Source: Bifiguratus adelaidae (Eukaryota; Mucoromycota; Endogonomycetes; Endogonales). From it: a stretch of 39,120 bases of DNA. Where the stretch lies: NCBI GenBank assembly GCA_002261195.1, contig MVBO01000138.1, positions 1 to 39,120 of the forward strand. The letters are read 5' to 3'. Both the position numbers and the translations under genes were made by a program. The notes under the pieces are model-generated. The model searched no databases. It had not been told where the DNA came from and saw only the letters and a list, made by a program, of their open reading frames with translations. Position 1 is the stretch's first letter; each line of letters starts with the position of its first letter. This document shows positions 31,000-39,120 of the stretch, piece after piece.

Positions 31000-33170
31000 A
31001 GTGTACGTAGGTACTAGATTGCGGTGGGTCATTTGGGGGTTGCACACTTGCCCACCACAACTGTAATGGACAGTACTGCCAATCTCCCTAAAATACAGTA
31101 CCGGCGACTGGACATGATCATCGCCGGTGAAAATCCGGTAATTGATACTATACATACATACTGTTGTTTGTATGCATGCATCGCAATAACTTTGAATGAG
31201 CAAAATATAAACATCTACTGTAGGTAAAATTCTTCATTTAGAATTTTGATAGTTCCTCTGCTTAACCACCTTTTCCCTTCAAAATTGATGCAAGGAACAA
31301 AGAAGTAAAGAAAAAATCAATTTATTGTAAATCGCAAAAGAAAGGAACTGTGAACTGTTCTTGGACCCAAAAGCAATACGGCGTAGTAATGATTCGTGCT
31401 CGCTGCACAACTACTGTATAAACCACGACAATAAAGTAAGTATGGTAGATGTCAAAGCTACTGACTGCTTCTTACTGTAGCTTGTGGACGTTGTGTTCGA
31501 TGGAAATGCCACCAAGGTTGGCTGTGATCAGAAATTCTCAGAATTAATATTATACAGTAAAGTACTGTATGACTCAACATACGGTAAATGGATGACCTGT
31601 ACACTATACCTCATCCAAGATCGTAGAATAAACAGGGAAATTCCCTTTGGATTCACTGGAGCCCTCTGATCTTCGAACTCTACAGAAGACTACTACTGTA
31701 CAGTACAGTATCCCTACGGAGCATACAGTATTGCTACAATATTGTACAGTAGCTTTTCGTTCGTTATGCTCTCCTTTGCTACCTCTTCCCTATCCCTTAG
31801 CATTTCTCGTCCCAATCGTGACGACTCGAGGTCGCTAGCAGATACTGTAAATACTGTAAACAAGGAAGTTTCTTTTTATACTGTATTGAAAATTCGGAAT
31901 CTAAATACTAATACTCTACTGTACGTCGTACATTGTCTGGCATGCAAATTCGCCAGAGTGCTACAATAGCAGCAAAGAGTTGCTTCAGGTTTAACCACCT
32001 GGGAACACCAGAGGAGATCTGGTCTACTGTAACTTACCCTTTGGCCCTGTTGGAATACGGCAACAAGCATGTTGTGGTGGGTACAGTTGTCTATTACTGT
32101 ACATGTTCTTCGTTCTTCAGTACAGTACCTATTATAAGTAAAACAAACTTTGATCTACTGTATTGTAGCTTGAATTCTACAGTACAGTACTGTATACTGT
32201 ATGTTGTTACTGTATCACACGTATGAATTTATGTGTGTTCGCTGTTAGCTCTTCGTCATTTAATTTCGTAACTTCTACGGGCCCAAGACTATTGTACTGT
32301 ACCGTAGCCCACAAATTTCATCACTCTTAACGGTGATTTACGTACCGAACCACTTTACAGTAAGTCTACAGTACAAGTTTACAGTACAGTACTAATGCAT
32401 AAGCTATTTCCTTTGCTTCATCATCTGATATCTGTCATTTACTGTATTTAAAGAAATATTTGCTAATCTTTGCGTTGCTCCAATGTACTGTACAATACTG
32501 TACAGTATTGCATGTACAGTACTACAGTATGCTGTAATGCGTATTGCTCACTCGTACCATACAATACAGTACTGCGATTGCTGCCGAAGTAATGTACTTT
32601 GCATGATTCAAAGATTCGATTGGCCGAAATGCACTATTGTACTGTACTGTAATCCTACGAAAGTACGTGTATTCGAGATGAAGATCAGTTGTACTGTACT
32701 GTACTGTTGACAAGTATACCGTTTGGTTGCATTATCAATGGTCATGCATCTGTCTTAAGAGAACAGAAGGTTCCACTAATCCACTTGCAAGCGAACTGAC
32801 GCTCTGTGCTTTTAGAGGATTGCGCATGGCGCTTCTCACTGTAGCAGGCAGACCTGATTCCCTCTTAATCAATTCTAGGGCCGTTCTATTAAATTAACTC
32901 TACCTCTGTTACAGTATAAAGATAACCGTCTTCCCTTACCTTCAGCCTCGCGTTTTACAGTCACTGTTGCTGGCGGCCTTGTTATCCGTTAACAACACAA
33001 GTAGCATTCGTGAAATCTCAACGAACGGAGGACATATGCAAGTGGAATACGAAAGTCCAGCCGAACGTTGACGACAGATTTGATCGGAGAAGTGGAAGGA
33101 TATCCTTGAACGCACCGCTTTTGTACAAGTCTATAGTCAGTATTTACATCCCTTTTGTGAACGCAAGGAT
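31000..33170. other. Right part of the gene-poor block
   Basis: From the transposon end to the ORC3 stop. It contains about 40 of the heptamers, densest at 32080-32720. Nothing else is recognised; the last 250 bp (32920-33170) lack the heptamer and probably hold the ORC3 3' UTR and terminator. Confidence 0.5.
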
Positions 33171-36077
33171 CTATATGTTTCCCCAAGTGAGGCGCATAAC
33201 ATGGTCCGTCTTCCTGTTTGTATATTTTATGAATCCCATGTACTGTAACTCTGCTACGGAGCTAATGAAGCGTGCCCTACAATCGCGTTAGCTCACAAAA
33301 GTGTAAGATATTGCGACTTACTGTATCCTGCGTTCATCTTTCGACTCGTGCCCGTGCCCCAAGACCGCTTTGAAAGCTGTGAACCAGTCAAACATGTTTA
33401 TCAGTCGCCCGCACTCGAGGTAGAGTCTGTATGCGATGCAAATGTCGTCCTCGCCGGATAGAATTCTATATGGCAGCCAATTCGAAGGATCTTCCGCGTG
33501 ATGGTGACAGCAATGACACCTAATATAATGCTGTGGGTGTGATAAAGCCGTTTGTATTGACGCCCGCGGCTGCGCCGAAAATGTCTATAAAAGTGGGTTA
33601 GAAGCCATAAGAGGGCATCCTTGGAGACTACCCACCCTTTGAAGCAGTTTCGCATTACTGTAGTAGACTATCTCATGCATTGGCATATTCGAATACTGTT
33701 GTAGGTGCTCGCTACAATGTCCTGTCAGCCAAGCCATGATTATTCGGCAGAAGGACCTTACCGCCACAAATTTGCAAGCCAATCTAGCACAGATGATTTT
33801 TTGGCCTCCAGATGATCGAGGGTGGTCCACTTTCGTAGCTTCTTCGGACGCTGCAAGCGTGCCTTCTTTGCGGTATTCGTTTGACGACCCTCCTCGAGCA
33901 ATGGCAGCTCGGAGGGTGGCGGTCGCTTTAGCGGCGCTTTCCCAGCAGCTTGCCCTATATCTTCAACTTTCGTTGTAGATTCTTCCGAAGCTTTATTCAT
34001 GTCCGCCTTGATGGATTCGATATGCATTTGCAACTGTCCTTGTACATCGCTCGTTTCTTGTGGGAGTGTTGCACCTGAGACAGTGTTTCGTATATGAGCC
34101 TGAATGCTTTCAAGACATTCTAATAGCTTTGAAAAGGTGCATTTCCTTGTATCTGTATCAGCCAAAAGCTTACATGACGATTTCGCTTTCGTTCTTACCG
34201 GAGAAGACTTAAGAGCCATTTGCAAGTGTTGCTACTTCCAAGCCCTCCCTCTAGAGCGTCGAGGTATAGCACTCGAGGAGATCTGCAAACACTTGGATGG
34301 TCTAAGAAGCATGATTGAACGGCTTTCAAAATTTCGAAAGCCAGCCAAAACCTTTGGTGATATTCTTCCACACGCCTCAAAGATTCGCACAGCTTGTCCA
34401 ACAGTAAAGCATCGGATGTCAGGAGTTCTAAGGCTTGCTGAGGGGAGTCGTCCATTTCATTTGATATCAATCTAAAACAAAACTTTGTTATTACAGTGAC
34501 AAGCAGATGGATACTTGAAACTTACCGTTGACATGACTGTTGCATTCGCAGCAGGTTGAGAACATAAGGTGTAAGCGCACCCGCAGCACGTAAAGGTTCC
34601 AAGTCTTGTTTCGTTCGACAACGTGAGAAGACACTGAGAGGATTACCGTAGAAATGATGCATAAGAAAGTACTAGTCTCGTTTTAGTGCCAAGGATCTTG
34701 ACGTTCTGTGTCTTCGGATCTTTACCTTGATATTGGAAACGACCGTGGTTGTAGAAAGATTGTGCAAAAAGAATTGATCTAATATGTATCTGTACATTTG
34801 CGGACCCAGCTTGATGTTTGTAGGTCGAATGAGTAACTGAAACAGGAACATGAGTGTGACTTTCAAGCCATGAGCATCTCACTCACTTGGTCAATCAAGT
34901 TCTCGAGCCATACTTCGGCCTGTTGTAGGCGAAATTGACGAACGTTTAGAAGGCACAGCACCGATTGATTCAACGTCTGATGGACTATGTCGGTGGTGGT
35001 TGCAACGCCAAAAAGCAGAATGAATGGTAGTGAATCGCGATAAGAACTGCAGAAGGTGAGCTATGTCGGGGGTTTACCCATAAGCACACCTACCTGCAAA
35101 TGGTAATAAAGTCTTCAATCACTTGCACCTCGAAACATTCGAAATCTTCGACAATGACAACAAGTCTCGGCTTGGATTCTGTAGACACCTTATAAATGAT
35201 CATGGCAATGGCGAGCATCTTGACTCACCTGCACGCATACTGCTTGTAAGGAAGGCGTACCACAGAGCAAGAATTTGCATGTCAGAACTGTTGATTTTAA
35301 TTTCCGTTGCATTTGCTGAAGTTGTATTGACATCATCCTTCGCTCCCGAATCTCGCATCGTCACATCTTGGTCCATGAATTGCTTAATCATGCTTTTGAG
35401 CATAGCTTTGAGATGTGAACTCTGGGCGGATGTAAGGCGAGCAACCAGTGGTTTTCTCATTGCCGAATCCGTGGCTGATCGCAGTTTGTTGTGCAATTGG
35501 CTGAAAAAGGATTGATGATCTGCCATGTTCAAGCCTAAAAGTGCTGCATCAGACTTGATCTGTCGAGTTTCATGTAAAAAGTCACCTGTGAAAACCAGAC
35601 CGGTAGGTAGCTCTATGGATTCTATGCGCAGGGCTTCCGAGTGGACGCGGGTATCAAATTGTGTGAAAAACTCTAGCTCATTGAGAGCCTTTTCATTAAC
35701 TTGTAGGCTTATCTTCTATCCCATCCGTCAGAGAGGGAAACGACGCAGAGTATCCTTTTCCAACCTACCGAGAGTATGCTGTCAACCTCGTTCCATGTTT
35801 CTTCAAAGTATTCTTGTCTCAGCCTGCAGGCAGCACGAGATTCGGTTCCGTCGAGTAGTGCTTGGAAAGGGATGTCGTGGCTTAAGCCTGCAGACAAGGT
35901 TAGATCGCTGGCGTTCCGAATCTGGCAAAGGTTGCCTCGCCCTTACCCTGTGCGTTTCGACTTTTCCCAGCTGGAAGCAGCAGAAAACAGGCCTGAAAGT
36001 AATTGCTGAGTTGTTTACCTTGCGCAGCCCATCTTTCGCTGCCATACCTCCGAGACAGAGTCCTGTACTTCTGCCAT
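33171..36077 (-). CDS. ORC3: Origin recognition complex subunit 3
   Basis: Part of the six-subunit complex that marks replication origins in the nucleus. Fifteen exons: 36077-36048, 35992-35947, 35887-35769, 35715-35586, 35534-35229, 35178-35094, 35046-34887, 34836-34726, 34671-34526, 34471-34199, 34145-33762, 33711-33636, 33584-33520, 33465-33322, 33276-33171; 2,181 nt, 726 residues (human ORC3 is 711). Hallmarks in order: [96 protein letters not shown], and the winged-helix end [27 protein letters not shown]. The start at 36077 was chosen because it joins by a 55-nt intron to [15 protein letters not shown], which resembles the N-terminus of other ORC3s. A nuclear-type basic stretch lies near 33850. 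Confidence 0.95.
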
Positions 36078-36223
36078 GCTCACCGCGTCAAACCTCAGGA
36101 ACGCGGTCGCGACACAAAATTTCTCGCGCGAGAACGATAGCGGACGTTGATGCAATTGTCTATTAGTTTCAAAGGATACAATGCTGAAAGTACGAAATGC
36201 AATGGTGTTGGCGCTGCCCATAG

Positions 36224-39040
36224 CTAAACAGAAGATATGCAAGATTGTTGTCGCGATTCCATAGCTTTGATCGTCTTCATAATCACGACAACTTGATGTA
36301 CTTTTTTCCATGACTTCATGACGCGCTCTCTTCGCTCGTGATCGATATTTCTGCGAGCGAGCTCTCTTCGGCGCGAGTTGGAAGGCCACACTCTCGCTGT
36401 GAATGCGAAATTCCACTTTTGAAACACGATGACCTTGATGTAATCGAGAATCATAAAGTAAATGAGTGAGAGACCAAGTGTTGCCATTCCCCAACCCCAG
36501 CCACACGGTGCCACTTCCTCTCCAGCGCCAAAAACACCGTACACGGAGAAGAATAATGCCAGAATTTGAGTACCAATGATGACAATGGAAAAGGTCACGG
36601 ATGGCTAGAAAAGGCTGTAAGTGTGGAACCTTCTGGTAGTGCTAGAACACTGACCATATTCTTGAACCAATGACCGGGTACGCGCGTGGAGAAGATGACA
36701 AAGTGAGGAGCTGTTGACAATGAAGAGATTTGTTAGATGAGAAGGACAACCGAGAGTTGACGTACCTGAGGAAATATGCAAGTACATGATAGAATGGAGT
36801 ACGTAAGGATCAACCTTGAACAAATCTCGCGCAATGAAAAATGTCGCAAATGACAGCGCAGCCAAGCATATCGCGAGTACACAAGAAAGCGTCAGAAGTT
36901 GGCCCAGTCTCCATTTGTCGGGCTTATCGGAGATCTCGGTATTGTCAACAGCGATAACAAGTGTTGCCGCATCATTCAGGACGCAAATCATGATGAGCAG
37001 GATTGCTGGCATATGCCAATCTTCAATCACAGTGATAAGGAAGAAGAAGAGTAGAAAGTGAATTGTGGAAGCAATTCGATAAAGTGCGTACGAACGTAGT
37101 CGCTGAAATATCGCTCTGGACGTCTTGATGCCATCTACAATTGTGGAGAGGCCTGGCGCCAGTAGCACAATGTCTGCCGCAGATCTCGCCGCATCGGTAC
37201 AGCCGTGTACCGCGATACCAACATTTGCCTTCTTAAGCGCAGGTGCATCATTGACGCCGTCGCCTGTCATACCCACAAGTAGCCCCTTCGCTTGAAGTAA
37301 CTCCACCACGCGATATTTGTGTTCGGGAATAACTTGTGCAAATCCATCGGCTCGAACACAATGTTCGGTGACCTCTTCATCCGACTTTTCTGGATCAACC
37401 AGATGACTCGCATCAAGAATAACGCGTCCCATCCCCAACCGAGCAGCAACCTCCTTTCCAATGATGAGCTGATCGCCGGTGACCATTTTAACATCCACCC
37501 CCATGTTGTTGCATTCGCGAATGGTATCTGCTGAATCCGGTCGAGGTGGGTCCAGAAGCGCTATCAAGCCGATCAATTCGTATTTCTCCAGATCCCCAGG
37601 GACAGTGCGAGCCACTCCAAGGGCGCGTAGGCCACGTCTTGCCAGAGCATTGACCGCACGGACTGCATCATCGTTACCTCCTACGAGCTTGATGATCACT
37701 TGTGGAGCACCTTTTGCAACTTTGAAAGTTTCGCCCGTCTCAATAATTTGCACGGTAGCTTGAGTCATCTTAGTGGCGGGATTGAAGGGAAGGAATGATG
37801 TGACTTTGTAGCCTGGCACTCCTGTCGCTCCTTGTCGTCCTTTTAAGCTCACAAGGGTCTCTTCTGCCGCTCTTCTGACCGCGGACTCGATTGGATCATT
37901 TGCTCCGGGTTCGGCTGCTAAATAAGCGTGTAGCAAAAGATCGCTAGCGGTAAATCCTTGGCAGAGCCATGGCTCATCGAAAGTGAGTTCATTAAGAGTC
38001 AATGTTCCAGTCTTGTCTGAACAAAGGATGGAAACGGATGCCAATTCTTCAACAGCCGTAAGTCGTTTGACAATGACTTGCTTACCGGCAAGTTGTTTCG
38101 CGCCGACTGCCATGGTAACTGACATAACTGTCGGTAAGCCGACCGGAATAGCAGCAATGGTAAGCACCAAACAGTTCTCCAATACAACCTGCCAATTGCC
38201 TTTCGGTGTTCCACGGAAGTGGACCAATTGATATACCAGGATAACGAGTACAAGCGCGACGGTCAACCAGATCAACACATTGCCGATCTTGTTGATAACT
38301 TTCTGGAAGTGTCCTTCCTCCGTCGTAATAGCTATGAGGTTCGCAGCTCGCCCAATGAATGTATTGCCACCGGTTTTCGTAACCACAGCTAGTTGTTGGC
38401 CTTGCTTAACGATGGAAGACGAGTAAACAGTCTGACCTTTGCCTTTGGCTACTGGCAGAGATTCACCCGTCAATGCGGATTGATCGATTTGCAGATCGCC
38501 TTCAGTGGCTTCACCAGTGGCGCCGATTCCTAGTAATCTTGCGTCTGCAGGGATAATGTCGCCCAGACGGAGGACAATGATATCTCCTGGAACAAGCTCG
38601 GAAACATCAATCTCCTTGAGGTCACCATCTCTCCAAGCCCTCGTCTTCAGCGCTAGAGTTTGCCTTAACGCATCCAATGCAGACTCAGCTCTGGCTTCTT
38701 CGATAAACCCAATACACGCGTTGATGATGAGAAGCGCAAGAATAATTCCAAAATCCAACCAGTCCCCTACAACTGCAGCGATAATGACAGCAATTTCGAT
38801 CAAGTAGGCGATAGCGCCAGTAAAGTATGACAAGAACTTGAGGAAGGGATTTGTTTTCCGTTCAGCCAGCTGATTCGGTCCAAACTTTTCGAGTCGTTCT
38901 GCGACCTCGGCTGAAGTCAAACCTTTAGTTGGATCCGTGTGCAGAAACGCTTCGAGTTCAGGAGATATCTCGTCTGTATGCTCGTGATGCTCCTGCTCTT
39001 CAAATTTCGCTGCCGGTTTTGAGTCATCTTCTTCCGACAT
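36224..39040 (-). CDS. PMA: Plasma-membrane proton-pumping P-type ATPase (P3A)
   Basis: Pumps protons out of the cell and energises nutrient uptake. Three exons: 39040-36766, 36710-36655, 36604-36224; 2,712 nt, 903 residues. Acidic, His-rich N-terminus; actuator motif TGES (191-194); phosphorylation site DKTGTLT with Asp at 342; nucleotide-binding KGAP (443-446); hinge MVTGD and GDGVNDAP (593-600); AVHGCTDAARSAADIVLL and SRAIFQRLRSYALYRIA. About ten membrane helices are visible. The last motifs resemble the plant-like group of fungal proton ATPases, so this may be a second isoform beside the classic Pma1. The C-terminal ~75 residues are basic with several Ser, as expected of a regulatory tail. 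The stop lies 146 bp from the ORC3 start, same strand. Confidence 0.95.
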
Positions 39041-39103
39041 AATCTAGATGGTGTGTGTCAACTAAAGACGGAGGAAATGTCGCACATAAACCAAGGAAGC
39101 GAT

Positions 39104-39120
39104 GGGGGGGGGGGGGGGGG
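39104..39120. other. Run of 17 G at the window end
   Basis: An uninterrupted G homopolymer ends the window about 64 bp upstream of the proton ATPase start codon. It may be a true homopolymer in the promoter but more likely marks a contig end or sequencing artefact. Confidence 0.6.

Larger units (their letters stand above)
27523..32916. repeat. Field of about 67 TACAGTA/TACTGTA heptamers
   Basis: I counted about 67 copies by eye across 5.4 kb, against under one expected for a random sequence of this length. The two forms are reverse complements. Many are chained with a shared TA, for example 32178-32184, 32183-32189 and 32188-32194, or 32692-32698 and 32697-32703. Variants TACCGTA/TACGGTA occur several more times. 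Inside the 1,280-bp transposon there is only one copy (about 29829). Outside the block the heptamer is rare; I noticed one in an AASS intron (near 9360) and three tied to ORC3 exons or a donor site. Confidence 0.9.
27370..33170. other. 5.8-kb gene-poor, repeat-rich block
   Basis: No host gene is supported between the Scm3 start and the ORC3 stop. ORFs here (for example 28359-28826) are short, lack domains, and include repeat sequence. The base composition is more AT-rich than the flanks. Contents: the dense TACAGTA/TACTGTA field, one Tc1/mariner copy (29712-30991), a solitary transposon end (28528-28577), an ATCTCA/TGAGAT cluster (29541-29620), and about 250 bp without repeats next to ORC3. 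The block starts and stops sharply at the flanking genes. Confidence 0.8.

Noticed and set aside
27370-33170. Repeat-induced point mutation as the cause of the AT-rich block
   Set aside because: The heptamer field does not show a general C-to-T pattern and the transposase is only lightly decayed. Dinucleotide ratios would be needed to decide.
36019-36045. ORC3 start at the ATG 36045
   Set aside because: It needs introns of about 25 nt or leaves the frame. The ATG at 36077 with introns of 55 and 59 nt gives a normal ORC3 N-terminus.
1-39120. tRNA, rRNA, CRISPR array, LTR or virus-like element
   Set aside because: Read by eye on both strands; no cloverleaf with intron-tolerant boxes, no spaced direct repeats, and no reverse transcriptase, integrase or capsid-like protein was seen.

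Overview
The window is nuclear DNA of a compact, intron-rich fungal genome, most likely a basidiomycete. The evidence is a fungal-type phosphofructokinase with an N-terminal glyoxalase-like domain, an Scm3-type CENP-A chaperone, about 100 spliceosomal introns almost all 41-68 nt long, and very tight gene spacing. I cannot name the species; an early-diverging lineage with a small genome would fit. No rRNA, tRNA, CRISPR, LTR or viral element was seen. Gene models were spliced by hand; for every complete multi-exon model the summed exon length is a multiple of three and gives an uninterrupted protein of about family length.

Layout, left to right. 1-1036 (+): 3' part of VPS4 (ESCRT-III ATPase). 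1560-2145 (+): doubtful small gene. 2240-5771 (-): 6-phosphofructokinase. About 6066-6470 (-): doubtful small gene. 6586-10345 (+): bifunctional alpha-aminoadipic semialdehyde synthase (LKR/SDH). 10388-14175 (+): MSH2. 14218-15514 (-): cyclin-Q/FAM58-like cyclin. 15614-16662 (+): bacterial-type phosphoribosyltransferase. 16827-17965 (-): unknown protein with an F-box-like start. 17964-19193 (+): CIA1; its start codon overlaps the start codon of the previous gene. 19295-21205 (-): RMD1/RMD8 (DUF155) family. 21710-26003 (+): anoctamin/TMEM16. 26055-26733 (-): RING protein with SUMO-interacting motifs (STUbL type). 26806-27369 (-): Scm3/HJURP CENP-A chaperone. 27370-33170: 5.8 kb without a host gene. 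33171-36077 (-): ORC3. 36224-39040 (-): P-type plasma-membrane proton ATPase. The window ends in a run of 17 G.

The gene-poor block is the most unusual part. It holds about 67 copies of the heptamer TACAGTA/TACTGTA (roughly one per 80 bp; under one expected by chance), often chained through shared TA. It also holds a decayed 1,280-bp Tc1/mariner element with termini starting CAGTG and TA target duplications, plus a solitary copy of its end. TACAGTA/TACTGTA is exactly the scar left by Tc1-type (Sleeping Beauty-like) elements when they excise and leave three terminal bases between two TAs. I therefore read the block as a dense archive of Tc1 excision footprints formed by repeated insertion and excision. 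This is an inference; the heptamer density itself is seen directly.

The genes do not form one pathway. Several share themes: genome maintenance (MSH2, ORC3, Scm3, SUMO-targeted ligase), lysine and sugar metabolism (AASS, PFK), membrane and ion handling (VPS4, anoctamin, proton ATPase) and cytosolic Fe-S assembly (CIA1). Other points of note are a fused, probably mitochondrial LKR/SDH in a fungus, a bacterial-type phosphoribosyltransferase whose PRPP loop lies largely on a 15-nt microexon, a GC-AG intron in MSH2, and the CENP-A chaperone and STUbL genes in tandem in the same frame.
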